Assembly: GCF_001742425.1 (NCBI RefSeq)
Contig: NZ_MJEH01000001.1
Location: forward strand, 1-64,000
Direction: 5' to 3'
Source: Bacillus solimangrovi
Lineage (GTDB): Bacteria > Bacillota > Bacilli > Bacillales > Bacillaceae_N
Length of the DNA stretch: 64,000 nt
Shown here: positions 1-9,525 of the stretch, in pieces
How positions within the stretch are numbered: the first letter of the stretch is position 1
How the letters are laid out: each line of letters starts with the position of its first letter
Program-made: the position numbers and the translations under genes
Notes under the pieces: generated by a model
The model's database searches: none
Told to the model about the DNA's origin: nothing
What the model saw: only the letters and a program-made list of their open reading frames with translations

Positions 1-1
1 A

Positions 2-739
2 AAACTTTATTATGATGGTGCGAACTTGAATGCAGTATTAGGAAAAGCTCGTCCTGGAGATATGGGATTTGATGTTGTGCATTTGAATTTACATAAGACA
101 TTCACAGGTCCACATGGTGGAGGAGGTCCAGGTTCTGGACCAGTAGGTGTGAAGAGTGATTTGATCGCATATCTACCAAAACCTGTTCTTATAAAAGATG
201 GAGATATGTATCGCTTTGATAGTAACCGTCCACATTCTATTGGGCGTGTGAAGCCATACTTTGGAAACTTCGGTATTAATGTACGTGCCTATACGTACAT
301 TCGAACGATGGGACCAGATGGTTTGAAGAAGGTTTCTGAGTATGCTGTTCTCAATGCTAACTATATGATGAGAAGGCTTGCCGAATATTATGATCTACCA
401 TTCGATCGACATTGTAAACATGAATTCGTCATTTCGGGGAGACGTCAGAAAAAGTTGGGTGTGCGCACACTCGATATTGCAAAACGTTTATTAGATTTTG
501 GTTTTCATCCACCTACAATTTACTTCCCACTTAATGTTGAGGAATGTATGATGATTGAACCGACTGAAACTGAAGCGAAGGAAACGTTAGATGAATTTAT
601 TGATGTAATGATTCAAATTGCTAAGGAAGTTGAAGAAACACCTGAAGTTGTGCAAGAAGCACCTCATACAACAGTAATTAGTCGTCTAGATGAGGTAACT
701 GCTGCAAGAAAACCTATTTTACGTTATGAGAGAAAGTAA
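2..739 (+). CDS. gcvPB: Glycine dehydrogenase (decarboxylating) subunit 2, C-terminal half (partial)
   Basis: This is the beta half of the split glycine cleavage P-protein, which decarboxylates glycine with pyridoxal phosphate and passes the aminomethyl group to the H-protein. The window opens inside the gene, so only about 245 C-terminal residues are visible; the family is near 490. The PLP-lysine motif [18 protein letters not shown] is present with the lysine at fragment residue 32. The reading frame runs from base 2 to the TAA at 737-739 without interruption. In Bacillus it is the last gene of gcvT-gcvPA-gcvPB, and the rest of the operon would lie to the left. Identification is firm. Confidence 0.95.
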   Translation, partial: KLYYDGANLNAVLGKARPGDMGFDVVHLNLHKTFTGPHGGGGPGSGPVGVKSDLIAYLPKPVLIKDGDMYRFDSNRPHSIGRVKPYFGNFGINVRAYTYIRTMGPDGLKKVSEYAVLNANYMMRRLAEYYDLPFDRHCKHEFVISGRRQKKLGVRTLDIAKRLLDFGFHPPTIYFPLNVEECMMIEPTETEAKETLDEFIDVMIQIAKEVEETPEVVQEAPHTTVISRLDEVTAARKPILRYERK

Positions 740-838
740 GTGAGATAAGTACAAATGTGCGTATCATGGATGTATTTACATGAAAGCGTCTACGATACAT
801 ATGCCCATTGGAGGACTTCGATAAGTGAGTGAAATTTT

Positions 839-885
839 ACAAACCATTATTAGGGAAGTTCTATCCTATTTAATGGTTTGTATTT
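839..885. terminator. Hairpin between convergent gcvPB and yqhL
   Basis: An 11-bp perfect inverted repeat (839-849 with 871-881, ACAAACCATTA / TAATGGTTTGT) encloses a 21-nt loop that can extend the stem, followed by a weak T-rich tail. It is placed to end gcvPB transcription and perhaps yqhL from the other side. The U-tract is broken, so efficiency is uncertain. Confidence 0.5.
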
Positions 886-951
886 TAATTTGTAAGTAAT
901 GCTAACCTTATATATGTAAACAAAAAAGAGAAGTCGTGTAGAACGTCTTCT

Positions 952-1335
952 CTAGTTCTTTTTCTTAATTCGACCGCCCCATTTTCTGAAGCCACCCTGT
1001 AATTGATTTATATCTTTACAACCTAATTTGTGTAATGTGCTTGCTGCACGAGCACAGCGAAAGCTGTTTTGACAATAAATATAAACGGGCTTGTCTGTTC
1101 GGATTTCCTGCTTACGTGTACGCATTTGTGTAAGCGGAATGTTGCGTGCACCAAGAATATGCCCTCTGTCAAATTCATCTGGTTCACGAACATCAATTAA
1201 CTGTGCCTTACGATATCCTTCTTTAAATTCTTCTTCTGTCAACGTTTTCAAGTATCGACGCTGAATTAGCTGTGTGATTACAATGTATATAGCAATTGCA
1301 CCGAGCGCAATAAGTAATGTATAAACTATATTCAC
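952..1335 (-). CDS. yqhL: Membrane-anchored rhodanese-like protein YqhL
   Basis: A 127-residue protein with one N-terminal membrane segment (about residues 4-23) followed by a single rhodanese domain. The putative persulfide cysteine is C88 in the loop C-Q-N-S-F-R, and the upstream DVREPDEF and GHILGARNIP motifs are typical of the fold. Rhodaneses move sulfane sulfur, but the physiological substrate of YqhL is not established. A strong AAAGGAG lies just upstream of the ATG. It sits convergent to gcvPB and divergent from lipM, as in B. subtilis. The rhodanese fold is certain, the function is not. Confidence 0.9.
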   Translation of the reverse strand: MNIVYTLLIALGAIAIYIVITQLIQRRYLKTLTEEEFKEGYRKAQLIDVREPDEFDRGHILGARNIPLTQMRTRKQEIRTDKPVYIYCQNSFRCARAASTLHKLGCKDINQLQGGFRKWGGRIKKKN

Positions 1336-1580
1336 TATAATTCTCCTTTCTTCTTAAGAACAAAGTGTAATACTCCATTTATCATTATATAAACGTTTCA
1401 GAAAAGAATCAAAGGAAAAATAAAAACATTTGTTTTACGTACGTATTCAATATGACAACTTTTTAAAATTTTTCTTAATTATATTTCTTTTAATGATTAC
1501 GCATTTCTTTTGACATTTCTTCTTCATTTGATAGACTAATTATGGATTTCAACTATGTTCGACAGAAAGAAGGGTGTTAA

Positions 1581-2417
1581 GTGGCGAAAGAGACATGGCG
1601 TTTTATTGATTCAGGGAATTGTACTCCATCATATAATATGGCGTTAGATGAAGCTTTGTTAAATTGGCATAGTGAGGGTAAGATTCCACCTACAATTCGT
1701 TTTTATGGATGGAATCCCCCAACGTTATCGGTTGGATACTTTCAACAAGTGAAACGTGAAATAAACATGGAAGCAGTAGAAAGATATGGTTTAGGTTTCG
1801 TGCGTCGTCCAACTGGTGGTCGTGGTGTATTGCATGATAAAGAGCTAACATATAGTGTAATTGTATCTGAGGATCATCCAGAGATGCCGAAGACAGTTGT
1901 AGAAGCTTATAGAGTCATTTCTGAAGGGATTCTTGAAGGATTTAAGGGGTTAGGTCTTGATGCTTATTTTGCAATCCCTCGTACAGACGAGGAGCGTCAG
2001 AGTTTGAAGAATCCTCGCTCAAGTGTCTGCTTTGATGCCCCATCTTGGTATGAGTTAGTTGTAGAAGGACGTAAAGTTGCAGGTAGTGCACAAACGAGGC
2101 AAAAAGGCGTTATTTTACAGCACGGATCAATTTTACTAGATATTGATGAGGATATGTTATTTGATTTATTTAAATACAAAAATGAACGTTTACGAGAACG
2201 TATGCAAAAAATGTTTAGTCAAAAAGCAGTTGCCATTAATGAGTTAACAAAACAGCCTGTTACTATAGATGAGGCGAGCAAAGCGTTTAAAATAGGTTTT
2301 GAAAAAGGATTGAACATTGAATTAGAACCATATGAACTATCAGAGAGTGAAAAAGAATATGTACATCAAATAGCTAAAGAACGATATGAGAATGATGAAT
2401 GGAATTTTCGTCGGTAA
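1581..2417 (+). CDS. lipM: Octanoyltransferase LipM
   Basis: A 278-residue cofactor transferase of the BPL/LplA/LipB superfamily. It moves octanoate from acyl carrier protein to the GcvH lipoyl domain, the first step of lipoic acid assembly. The acyl-thioester cysteine falls at C150 ([13 protein letters not shown]) and the catalytic lysine at K165 (GRKVAGSAQ), the positions expected for Lip[12 protein letters not shown] near residue 75 is the ligand-binding loop. Start is GTG with AGAAGGGTG upstream. Position next to gcv genes fits its GcvH substrate. Lipoylation is also needed by the bkd complex encoded later in the window. Confidence 0.94.
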   Translation: MAKETWRFIDSGNCTPSYNMALDEALLNWHSEGKIPPTIRFYGWNPPTLSVGYFQQVKREINMEAVERYGLGFVRRPTGGRGVLHDKELTYSVIVSEDHPEMPKTVVEAYRVISEGILEGFKGLGLDAYFAIPRTDEERQSLKNPRSSVCFDAPSWYELVVEGRKVAGSAQTRQKGVILQHGSILLDIDEDMLFDLFKYKNERLRERMQKMFSQKAVAINELTKQPVTIDEASKAFKIGFEKGLNIELEPYELSESEKEYVHQIAKERYENDEWNFRR

Positions 2418-2485
2418 ACGAATAGGTCTATTGTCCTCTATTCAATGAGCTTTAAAGAAGGTATAACTATATATTGTGTGAGTGA

Positions 2486-2515
2486 AAAACTTGGCGATTC
2501 GCCAAGTTTTCTACT
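2486..2515 (+). terminator. lipM terminator
   Basis: Perfect 11-bp stem (2486-2496 with 2500-2510, AAAACTTGGCG / CGCCAAGTTTT) with a 3-nt loop, ending in Ts of the stem itself. It separates lipM from nrdJ. Confidence 0.75.
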
Positions 2516-2639
2516 GTTTGTCCCTCGCTAGAATAATCAACAAAAAATTGCAAATGAGGAAAAACCATGAAAATCATAAAAATCCCTCATGTTTCGTCCA
2601 TTTTCTCACAACATCTTCGATTTTTGATATATATTACGT

Positions 2640-2670
2640 TTGACAAGACCATATACATGTAGAGTAAAAT
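2640..2670 (+). promoter_or_regulatory. Candidate sigma-A promoter of nrdJ
   Basis: TTGACA at 2640-2645 is a consensus -35. The best -10 is TAAAAT at 2665-2670, giving a 19-bp spacer, slightly long. The predicted start lies inside the first NrdR-box-like site, so repressor binding would block initiation. Confidence 0.5.
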
Positions 2671-2716
2671 CAACATATAGTATTTATTCTTCGTATGAAC
2701 ACACTATATGTTGTTT
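2668..2716 (+). promoter_or_regulatory. Tandem NrdR-box-like operators upstream of nrdJ
   Basis: Two 16-bp sites, AATCAACATATAGTAT (2668-2683) and ACACTATATGTTGTTT (2701-2716), resemble the NrdR box acaCwAtATaTwGtgt. The right copy matches about 14 of 16 positions, and the left copy matches its reverse complement at 14 of 16. Centres lie 33 bp apart, close to the roughly three helical turns known for NrdR box pairs. Together they also form an 11-bp inverted repeat (2671-2681 / 2703-2713). NrdR is the ATP/dATP-sensing repressor of ribonucleotide reductase genes; assignment here is by motif and context. Confidence 0.7.
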
Positions 2717-2755
2717 AAGATAGTTGTTTTAAATAAGTAATAGGTAGGATTCAAA

Positions 2756-5353
2756 GTGAATAACGCTTTGGTACCGATGGGAGATGAGATGATGGTGACA
2801 GTTAATGCTGATAAACAATTATCAGTCAATGTCGAAAAGCTGAATTCAGAGATACGTTTATTTCCGCAAGTGCACCCAATCACCGAAGATATGGAAATCA
2901 CACATAAAGGTGTATCACGACTTGTAATGCTAGACCGATATGCATTCAAGGATACGGAAAAGATTACTCTTTCAGAAGGAGATTTTGTCGTATTAACGAT
3001 AAAAGCAGACCCGAAGTTCCCTGCACGAGGGCTTGGTTACATTCAACAAGTTGATTTGGAAAAAAAGCAGGCAACTGTTAAGGTCGAGAGTGATTATATT
3101 GGTGCATTGGATAATCCGGAAGAGGCGCAGACAGGCATCATCGTTCGTTCACTCGATGTAATTGATAAACCATTAGAAATATACTATGAACAAATTGCAA
3201 TGCGAAATGCGACTGGTCTTGCATCTGTTGAAAAAACAGAGGACAAGCGTAAAGAATGGTTTAAGAAGTTCTATAAAGAATTAGTATCACTTAACTTCGT
3301 TCCAGCAGGACGTGTACTGTACGGTGCAGGTTCAAATACAGATGTAACATATTTTAATTGTTATGTAATGCCATTTGTGCAAGATTCACGTGAAGGTATT
3401 TCAGAACATCGCAAACAGGTAATGGAGATTATGTCTCGTGGTGGTGGTGTAGGGACAAATGGTTCAACTCTTCGTCCTCGAAATGCACTTGCACGTGGTG
3501 TCAATGGTAAATCATCAGGTTCCGTTTCTTGGCTTGATGATATTGCGAAGTTGACTCACCTTGTAGAGCAAGGTGGATCAAGACGTGGAGCACAGATGAT
3601 TATGCTTTCAGTAACACACCCTGATGTTGTTGAATTCATAATTTCAAAAATGCAAAATCCACGCATTTTACGTTTCTTAATCGAAACAACGCAAGACGAG
3701 CATATTAATAGGCTTGCAAAAGAAAAATTAAATTTCAAGCCACTTAGTGAAACAGAAAGAGATATGTATCAAGGTATCGTGAATTATAAAAAAATTGCTG
3801 GTCAAGGTGGATTCACGGCACAGGTGATTAAAGAAGCTGAAGAGAAATTAGAGACAGGTGGTACATATAGTGTCCATAATCCTGATTTCCTCACAGGTGC
3901 TAATATCTCTGTTTGCTTAACAAAAGAATTCATGGATGCAGTAGAAAATGACGATGTTTTTGAACTAAAATTCCCTGATGTTGAGAATTACAATGAGCAA
4001 GAAATGAAAGAATACAATGAGAAATGGCATTCAATTGGTGATGTGCGTGAGTGGGAACGTATGGGTTACAAAGTGCGCACATATCGTGCAATTAAAGCGA
4101 AAGAGCTTTGGAATCTAATTAATATTTGTGCGACATATTCAGCCGAACCAGGTATTTTCTTTATTGATAATGCGAATGAGATGACCAACGCAACAGCGTA
4201 TGGTCAAAAGGTAGTGGCAACAAATCCGTGTGGAGAACAACCACTAGCACCATATTCAGTCTGCAACCTTGCGGCTGTGAACTTAGCAGAGATGGCTGAT
4301 AAAGATAATAAAACGGTAGATTTTGAAAAATTAAGAGAAACTGTTCGTGTTGGTGTACGTATGCAAGATAACGTCATTGATGCAACACCTTATTTCCTTG
4401 AAGAGAATAAAAAACAAGCATTAGGAGAGCGTCGCGTTGGTTTAGGTGTAATGGGACTCCACGATTTGCTTATTTATTGTGAAACTGAATATGGTTCAGC
4501 AAAAGGAAATGAGCTCATCGATAATATATTTGAAACAATTGCAACAACTGCTTATAGTGAATCAGTTGAACTTGCGAAAGAAAAAGGCAGCTTTCCATAT
4601 TTAGAAGGCACTACGGCGGAAGAATCAATGAAAATTCGTCATCGTTTCACAGAAACTGGTTTTATGAAACGCATGCCTGAAGATGTTCGTGAAAGCATTA
4701 TAGAACATGGTATCCGCAATTCACATCTATTAACTGTAGCTCCAACAGGATCGACAGGTACAATGGTAGGAGTATCAACAGGCTTAGAACCTTATTTCTC
4801 TTTCTCTTATTACCGTAGTGGTCGACTTGGGAAGTTTATTGAAGTGAAGGCAGATATCTTACAAGAGTATTTAGACAGGCACCCTGAAGTTGATGCCAAT
4901 GAATTACCAGCATGGTTCATTTCTGCAATGGAATTATCACCTGAAGCACATGCTGATGTCCAGTGTGTTATCCAACGATGGGTTGACTCTTCGATTAGTA
5001 AAACTGTAAATGCACCGAAAGGTTACACAGTTGAACAGGTTGAAGGAGTGTACGAGCGTCTTTATCGTGGTGGTGCAAAGGGCGGTACAGTATACGTCGA
5101 TGGTAGTCGTGATGCACAAGTCTTAACATTAACAAAAGAAGAAAATTCTTTTGATGATAAACAAGAAGAACAGGCAAAGGATACATCACATGTTGTACTT
5201 GTTGATACGATCAATGCTCTACGTTCAACAGATGTAACTATAGGATCAGAAGTAGGTAATACTTGTCCAGTTTGTCGACAAGGGACGGTAGAAGAAATTG
5301 GTGGATGTAATACATGTACGAACTGTAATGCACAATTAAAATGTGGACTATAA
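2756..5353 (+). CDS. nrdJ: Adenosylcobalamin-dependent (class II) ribonucleoside-diphosphate reductase NrdJ
   Basis: Reduces ribonucleotides to deoxyribonucleotides using a radical generated from adenosylcobalamin, so DNA precursor synthesis is oxygen-independent. Seen in the 865-residue frame: an N-terminal beta-rich region, the partner cysteine in FNCYVMP (C202), the finger-loop and second redox cysteines at C492 (NPCGEQ) and C503 (SVCNLAAVNL), and a C-terminal cysteine-rich tail (CPVCRQG...CNTCTNC...KCGL) that re-reduces the active site. The GTG at 2756 has only a weak ribosome site; ATG 2792 has GGGAG 8 nt upstream and may be the true start. B. subtilis uses class I NrdEF instead. The gene is inserted between lipM and mntR and has its own operators and terminator. 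Confidence 0.93.
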   Translation: MNNALVPMGDEMMVTVNADKQLSVNVEKLNSEIRLFPQVHPITEDMEITHKGVSRLVMLDRYAFKDTEKITLSEGDFVVLTIKADPKFPARGLGYIQQVDLEKKQATVKVESDYIGALDNPEEAQTGIIVRSLDVIDKPLEIYYEQIAMRNATGLASVEKTEDKRKEWFKKFYKELVSLNFVPAGRVLYGAGSNTDVTYFNCYVMPFVQDSREGISEHRKQVMEIMSRGGGVGTNGSTLRPRNALARGVNGKSSGSVSWLDDIAKLTHLVEQGGSRRGAQMIMLSVTHPDVVEFIISKMQNPRILRFLIETTQDEHINRLAKEKLNFKPLSETERDMYQGIVNYKKIAGQGGFTAQVIKEAEEKLETGGTYSVHNPDFLTGANISVCLTKEFMDAVENDDVFELKFPDVENYNEQEMKEYNEKWHSIGDVREWERMGYKVRTYRAIKAKELWNLINICATYSAEPGIFFIDNANEMTNATAYGQKVVATNPCGEQPLAPYSVCNLAAVNLAEMADKDNKTVDFEKLRETVRVGVRMQDNVIDATPYFLEENKKQALGERRVGLGVMGLHDLLIYCETEYGSAKGNELIDNIFETIATTAYSESVELAKEKGSFPYLEGTTAEESMKIRHRFTETGFMKRMPEDVRESIIEHGIRNSHLLTVAPTGSTGTMVGVSTGLEPYFSFSYYRSGRLGKFIEVKADILQEYLDRHPEVDANELPAWFISAMELSPEAHADVQCVIQRWVDSSISKTVNAPKGYTVEQVEGVYERLYRGGAKGGTVYVDGSRDAQVLTLTKEENSFDDKQEEQAKDTSHVVLVDTINALRSTDVTIGSEVGNTCPVCRQGTVEEIGGCNTCTNCNAQLKCGL

Positions 5354-5362
5354 CATAGTCGA

Positions 5363-5412
5363 AAAGGCGGCTTCACATTCAATACTGAATGTGAAGCCGC
5401 CTTTAATGTTTT
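5363..5412. terminator. nrdJ terminator (19-bp stem)
   Basis: A perfect 19-bp inverted repeat (5363-5381 with 5386-5404) has a 4-nt loop and is followed by TTTAATGTTTTTTATT. It is one of the strongest hairpins in the window, and symmetric enough to stop transcription from the opposite strand gene as well. Confidence 0.9.
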
Positions 5413-5501
5413 TTATTAAGAATTCATAATATGCCATGATGGAGGTCGTATGTAATCTGTATTTTTCAATGTTATTTAACAATTATGTTCATTCGTTGAA
5501 G

Positions 5502-5816
5502 TTAATTTGCTCTCTTAGAAAAATTATATATACCTATTATGAAACAAAGCATACTCATAGCCCACATAACTCCTGCTAAACCGACTAGAAGTGATATTTC
5601 TTCTGAAGCCATTGGACGGTTGTAGTCAAATGAAATAGCTTTTATTAAATAGTAAATGGCTATTGAGAAAAGTAATAAATGCAATAATGTCCATCCGTAT
5701 GCAAAGGAATTAGTTCTCTTATTAGACCAAATTAATATGGTGGCTAATATAACAAGTCCCATTACTATTGAAAAACCAACGATTAACATCGTTATTACTT
5801 CTTGCTCTAATGGCAT
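5502..5816 (-). CDS. Small three-helix membrane protein, function unknown
   Basis: A 104-residue protein with three predicted membrane segments (about residues 7-30, 40-60 and 75-98), a short loop between the first two and an acidic-polar loop (DYNRPMASEE) before the third. A strong GGAGGGG lies 4 nt before the ATG, which supports real translation. I do not recognise the family. It is divergent from splB and convergent with nrdJ, in a block absent from the B. subtilis order. No function can be assigned. Confidence 0.6.
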   Translation of the reverse strand: MPLEQEVITMLIVGFSIVMGLVILATILIWSNKRTNSFAYGWTLLHLLLFSIAIYYLIKAISFDYNRPMASEEISLLVGLAGVMWAMSMLCFIIGIYNFSKRAN

Positions 5817-6204
5817 ATGTCCCCTCCAAATTAAACCTCTTATTACTTCAACTTTAACTAACGATTACAAAATTACAATAATTGCCTATTTGATTATAAA
5901 ACAACTAATTAAAGTAGTCTATGATAAAAATCCAATTAATCCCCTCTTTATTACTACGTACACATATAACTAATCCCTCTTCCATCAATATCAGTCTGTC
6001 CGTTAGGGAAGGATAAAAACATTTGGAGATGCAAATAATTTTATTATCTTTCAATTAATATACAGTGAATGTACTCTTTGAAAGGTTCATCAGAGTTAAA
6101 TGATTAAGTATGTCCTTACGTTTGTTAATTACGACTGCACTATAGATTGAAAGCCGTAATGAACTATCAGAGCAATTAAATTGTATACATTTGAGGTGAA
6201 TGAC
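5817..6204. other. Divergent intergenic region between the small membrane protein and splB
   Basis: About 390 AT-rich bases with no gene I can support. It must hold the promoters of both flanking genes. I looked for a sigma-G promoter before splB (expected for a spore-specific gene) and found no good match. An open frame through 5656-5973 on the plus strand is mostly the antisense of the membrane protein. Confidence 0.5.
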
Positions 6205-7230
6205 ATGGAACCATTTTTACCACAACTCGTATATATTGAGCCTAGAGCAATGGAGTACGAGTTAGGTCGAAATCTGAGAAAAAAATTTGAAGATATGGGT
6301 ATTGAAATTAGAGAAACAACTTCACATAACCAAGTACGTAACTTGCCGGGAAATAATGAGTTTCAGAAGTATCGAAATGCTAAATCAACATTAGTTGTAG
6401 GTGTAAGGAAGACGTTGAAATTTGACACTTCAAAACCATCGGCAGAATATGCCATTCCATTAGCAACAGGTTGTATGGGGCATTGTCATTATTGTTATCT
6501 ACAAACGACATTAGGTTCTAAGCCTTATATCCGTACGTACGTTAATCTAGAAGAAATATTTGACCAAGCAGAAAAATATATGCAAGAAAGAATGCCAGAC
6601 ATTACAAGGTTTGAGGCAGCGTGTACGAGTGATATTGTTGGAATTGATCATCTTACACATTCACTGAAACAAGCGATCGAATATTTTGGAGAAAAAGAGT
6701 ATGCTCAACTAAGATTTGTTACGAAATTTCACCATGTAGATCATTTGTTAGATGCAAAACATAATGGAAGAACTCGCTTTCGATTTAGTGTTAACTCTAG
6801 GTTTGTAATTGATAATTTTGAACCGGGAACTTCTTCTTTTGATGAGCGAATTGAGGCTGCTAGAAAAGTTGCACTGGCAGATTATCCGTTAGGTTTTATC
6901 GTTGCTCCAATTTACCGACATGATAATTGGGAAGATGGTTACTATGAGTTATTTGAACGGTTAGAGAAGGCATTAAGAGACTTGAAAATTGAAGATATTA
7001 CATTTGAACTTATTCAGCATCGATATACAAAACCAGCTAAACGGGTAATCGAGAAACGTTATCCTAAAACTAAACTTGAAATGAATGAGGATAAACGTAA
7101 ATACAAATGGGGGAGGTACGGTATAGGTAAGTATGTCTATCCAACCGATCAAGCAAAAGAGTTAGAAGAAACACTTAAAGGTTATATACACAAATTCTTT
7201 CCACAAGCTGAAATTCAATACTTTACTTAG
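6205..7230 (+). CDS. splB: Spore photoproduct lyase
   Basis: A radical-SAM enzyme that repairs the thymine dimer specific to UV-damaged spore DNA during germination. The [4Fe-4S] motif C-M-G-H-C-H-Y-C lies near residue 90, and the conserved CTSDIVGIDHLTHS, KFHHVDHLLDAKHNG and ELIQHRFTKPAKRVI-type blocks follow. The start chosen is ATG 6205, with GAGGTGA 5 nt upstream; this gives 341 residues, matching the family, while an upstream TTG has no ribosome site. splA, which precedes splB in B. subtilis, is not seen. Product identification is firm. Confidence 0.96.
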   Translation: MEPFLPQLVYIEPRAMEYELGRNLRKKFEDMGIEIRETTSHNQVRNLPGNNEFQKYRNAKSTLVVGVRKTLKFDTSKPSAEYAIPLATGCMGHCHYCYLQTTLGSKPYIRTYVNLEEIFDQAEKYMQERMPDITRFEAACTSDIVGIDHLTHSLKQAIEYFGEKEYAQLRFVTKFHHVDHLLDAKHNGRTRFRFSVNSRFVIDNFEPGTSSFDERIEAARKVALADYPLGFIVAPIYRHDNWEDGYYELFERLEKALRDLKIEDITFELIQHRYTKPAKRVIEKRYPKTKLEMNEDKRKYKWGRYGIGKYVYPTDQAKELEETLKGYIHKFFPQAEIQYFT

Positions 7231-7444
7231 CTTGTCAGCACAAATGAAGTGTTGTAATATTGATTATATGGAAGTTTTTTCACGTATTATTTGATTTTTA
7301 ATACTTGATCTAAACTTGGACAACCTAGTTAAAGGTAAAAGTAAATTGTGAGTAGTGAAAATTTCCGATGAATTATAATATAAAAAGCCACTATAGATTG
7401 AAGCTTCGTTTTATAGCAAAACATTAGTAATTGGGGGAAATGAA

Positions 7445-7870
7445 ATGCCGACGCCAAGTATGGAAGATTACATTGAACAAATATATATGTTAATTGATGA
7501 AAAAGGATACGCGAGAGTATCGGATATTGCAGAAAATTTGTCGGTGCATCCATCCTCCGTTACAAAAATGGTGCAAAAATTAGATAAAGATGAATATCTA
7601 ATATATGAAAAATATCGTGGTTTAGTGCTTACACCTAAGGGCAAAAAAATAGGGAAACGACTTGTTTTTCGTCATGAGTTGCTTGAAGAATTTTTGAGTC
7701 TTATAGGTGTGGAAGAAGATAAGATTTATAATGATGTTGAAGGAATTGAGCATCATTTGAGTTGGGAATCAATCGATCGAATTGGAGATCTTGTTCAATA
7801 TTTTACTGAAGATAAGTCACGTGTGGATGATTTGCGAGAAACACAAAAAAAGAAAACAACAAATAATTAA
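7445..7870 (+). CDS. mntR: Manganese-responsive transcriptional regulator MntR
   Basis: DtxR-family repressor of Mn(II) uptake. The 141-residue protein has a winged helix (about 1-70) and a dimerisation domain. All six MntR metal ligands are at their known positions: D8, E11, H77, E99, E102 and H103, which points to Mn rather than Fe sensing. GGGGGAA precedes the ATG. It is a single gene with its own terminator. No target transporter gene lies in the window. Confidence 0.96.
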   Translation: MPTPSMEDYIEQIYMLIDEKGYARVSDIAENLSVHPSSVTKMVQKLDKDEYLIYEKYRGLVLTPKGKKIGKRLVFRHELLEEFLSLIGVEEDKIYNDVEGIEHHLSWESIDRIGDLVQYFTEDKSRVDDLRETQKKKTTNN

Positions 7871-7879
7871 TGTATCTAG

Positions 7880-7905
7880 AACCCGGCTTATGCTGGGTTT
7901 TTTGA
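7880..7905 (+). terminator. mntR terminator
   Basis: Stem 7880-7887 with 7892-7899 (AACCCGGC / GCTGGGTT, one G-U) and loop TTAT, followed by a run of Ts. Confidence 0.85.
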
Positions 7906-8045
7906 TGTTTTAAAAACCACTTAACATTAATAAATGTATCTAAATAACAAATTATTGATCGGTTTGAATTTTCGTTATTTTCTGTACTAAATGGTGAGCT
8001 TTTCGCTTAGGATGATAGTAAGCTGTTCCTGATAAGGGAGATGGT

Positions 8046-8924
8046 ATGGATATGTATGTAGACGGTGTATTTTCTGGAGGAGGAATGAAGGCAATTGCCC
8101 TTGTAGGAGCACTACAAGTAACAGAAGAGCGTGGAATTCAATTTCGACGTGTCGCTGGAACGAGTGCAGGATCTATAATGGCGGCTTTCGTTGCAGCTGG
8201 GTTTCGTAGTCCTGAAATCCTTCAAGTGTTAGAAGAATTCGATACGAGAAAATTCATGGATGCTCCTAAGACTTTTTTTCCTCTCTTTAAGTGGGTGAGG
8301 TTATATTGGAAATTAGGTTTATATAAAGGTAATGAATTAGAAAACTGGGTTGAAGAGCGCTTAAAAGGTCGAGGGATTCGAACATTTGCTGATATACCAA
8401 AAGGTTCGCTTCGAATCATTGCTTCTGACCTAACACGAGGTGAAATTGTAATTATACCAGATGATTTATACAAATATGGTCTTCGTTCTGATAACTTCTC
8501 AATAGCAAAAGCAGTTCGTATGAGCTGTAGCCTTCCTTATTTCTTTCAACCAGTAAAATTATATTCAGTTAATGGGGAAAAGAGTATCATCGTCGATGGT
8601 GGTATGTTGAGTAACTTTCCGGTCTGGTTGTTTATGAGAGAGAATAGACGTCCTGTATTAGGGTTTAAATTAAGTGCTAATCTAGAAAATACACCTGAAC
8701 ATAAAATTAAAAACGGAATTGATATGTATCATGCTTTGTTTGCAACAATGAAGGACGCTCATGATGCGCGTTATATTTCTTCAACTTTTAAGGATAGTAC
8801 AATCTTCATACCTGTTAATTCTGTATTGGTAGAAGAGTTTGAAATTAGTAAAGCAAAGAAAGAGCAGATGATCATGCTTGGGCGTAATCGAGCAGAAAAT
8901 TTCTTTAAAAACTGGAGTTATTAA
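8046..8924 (+). CDS. yqhO: Patatin-like phospholipase family protein YqhO
   Basis: A 292-residue patatin-domain hydrolase. The oxyanion motif GGGMKA is at residues 11-16, the nucleophile elbow G-T-S-A-G has S40, and the dyad aspartate is D184 in VDGGMLSNFP. Patatins cleave acyl esters of lipids; the substrate of YqhO is unknown. AAGGGAG lies a few bases before the ATG. It is flanked by mntR and, convergently, yqhP, as in B. subtilis. No signal peptide is visible, so it is probably cytosolic or peripheral to the membrane. Confidence 0.9.
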   Translation: MDMYVDGVFSGGGMKAIALVGALQVTEERGIQFRRVAGTSAGSIMAAFVAAGFRSPEILQVLEEFDTRKFMDAPKTFFPLFKWVRLYWKLGLYKGNELENWVEERLKGRGIRTFADIPKGSLRIIASDLTRGEIVIIPDDLYKYGLRSDNFSIAKAVRMSCSLPYFFQPVKLYSVNGEKSIIVDGGMLSNFPVWLFMRENRRPVLGFKLSANLENTPEHKIKNGIDMYHALFATMKDAHDARYISSTFKDSTIFIPVNSVLVEEFEISKAKKEQMIMLGRNRAENFFKNWSY

Positions 8925-9063
8925 TGCGTATTCTAAAATGATTATAAAAGTGTAAAGTATCACCTTTCACATACAAACATAAGATTTTTAATGACATTTT
9001 GAATAAATTGACTTGATAAATAGTATATTACTCATCTTAGGAAATTCACTTTCATTACCTGAG

Positions 9064-9127
9064 AAAAAAGGCAAAAAAAGTCGGACATCTCTAAAATAGT
9101 GCCCGATTTCTTTTTTTGCCTTTTTTT
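9064..9127. terminator. Bidirectional terminator between yqhO and yqhP
   Basis: An imperfect A/T-flanked hairpin pairs AAAAAGGCAAAAAAAGTCGG (from 9065) with CCGATTTC...TTTTTTTGCC (from 9103). It runs into T-tracts on both strands. The yqhP stop codon lies inside the loop. Confidence 0.6.
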
Positions 9128-9498
9128 CCTTCTATTACAGTAAGGTTTGTATCTCTTCGTTTACGTGAAGCAGATGTTTTACTTTTGTTAGTGGTTGTTT
9201 TCGGTTTGTTTTTCATTTGAACTTTTTTTGGCATTATTGATGTGGAATCTTTAGCGGTTGGAGATGTTTTGTATTTGTTTTTTGATTGTTTTACTGCCTT
9301 TCGATAGGCTGAATAATCACTGTTACTATAACGGCGGTTCATGATTGAACTGAAAATAAAGAGAAGAAGTACCACGATACCAGCGGTTATAATCAACTGC
9401 ATAATTAACGACATTGGATTGGTGAACAGCTTATATAATAAACCGAAAGCGGCTAATCCGATAAGAATCGACACAATTGGGTTAATTTGGCGAAACAC
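9091..9498 (-). CDS. yqhP: Conserved membrane protein YqhP
   Basis: A 135-residue protein with two N-terminal membrane segments (about 8-25 and 32-52) and a long, strongly basic, Ser/Thr/Lys-rich cytoplasmic tail ending KGKKRNRALF. It matches YqhP in size, layout and position. Start is GTG with a near-perfect AGGAGGTGAC. It lies 27 bp downstream of yqhQ on the same strand and is likely cotranscribed with it. The tail suggests binding to nucleic acid or acidic lipid headgroups, but this is only inference; function is unknown. Confidence 0.8.
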   Translation of the reverse strand: MFRQINPIVSILIGLAAFGLLYKLFTNPMSLIMQLIITAGIVVLLLFIFSSIMNRRYSNSDYSAYRKAVKQSKNKYKTSPTAKDSTSIMPKKVQMKNKPKTTTNKSKTSASRKRRDTNLTVIEGKKGKKRNRALF

Positions 9499-9525
9499 GC
9501 AGTCACCTCCTAATAGGATTATAAA

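Noticed and set aside
5656-5973. A 105-codon plus-strand ORF
   Set aside because: Its first half is antisense to the small membrane protein gene, which has a strong ribosome site; the ORF has none.
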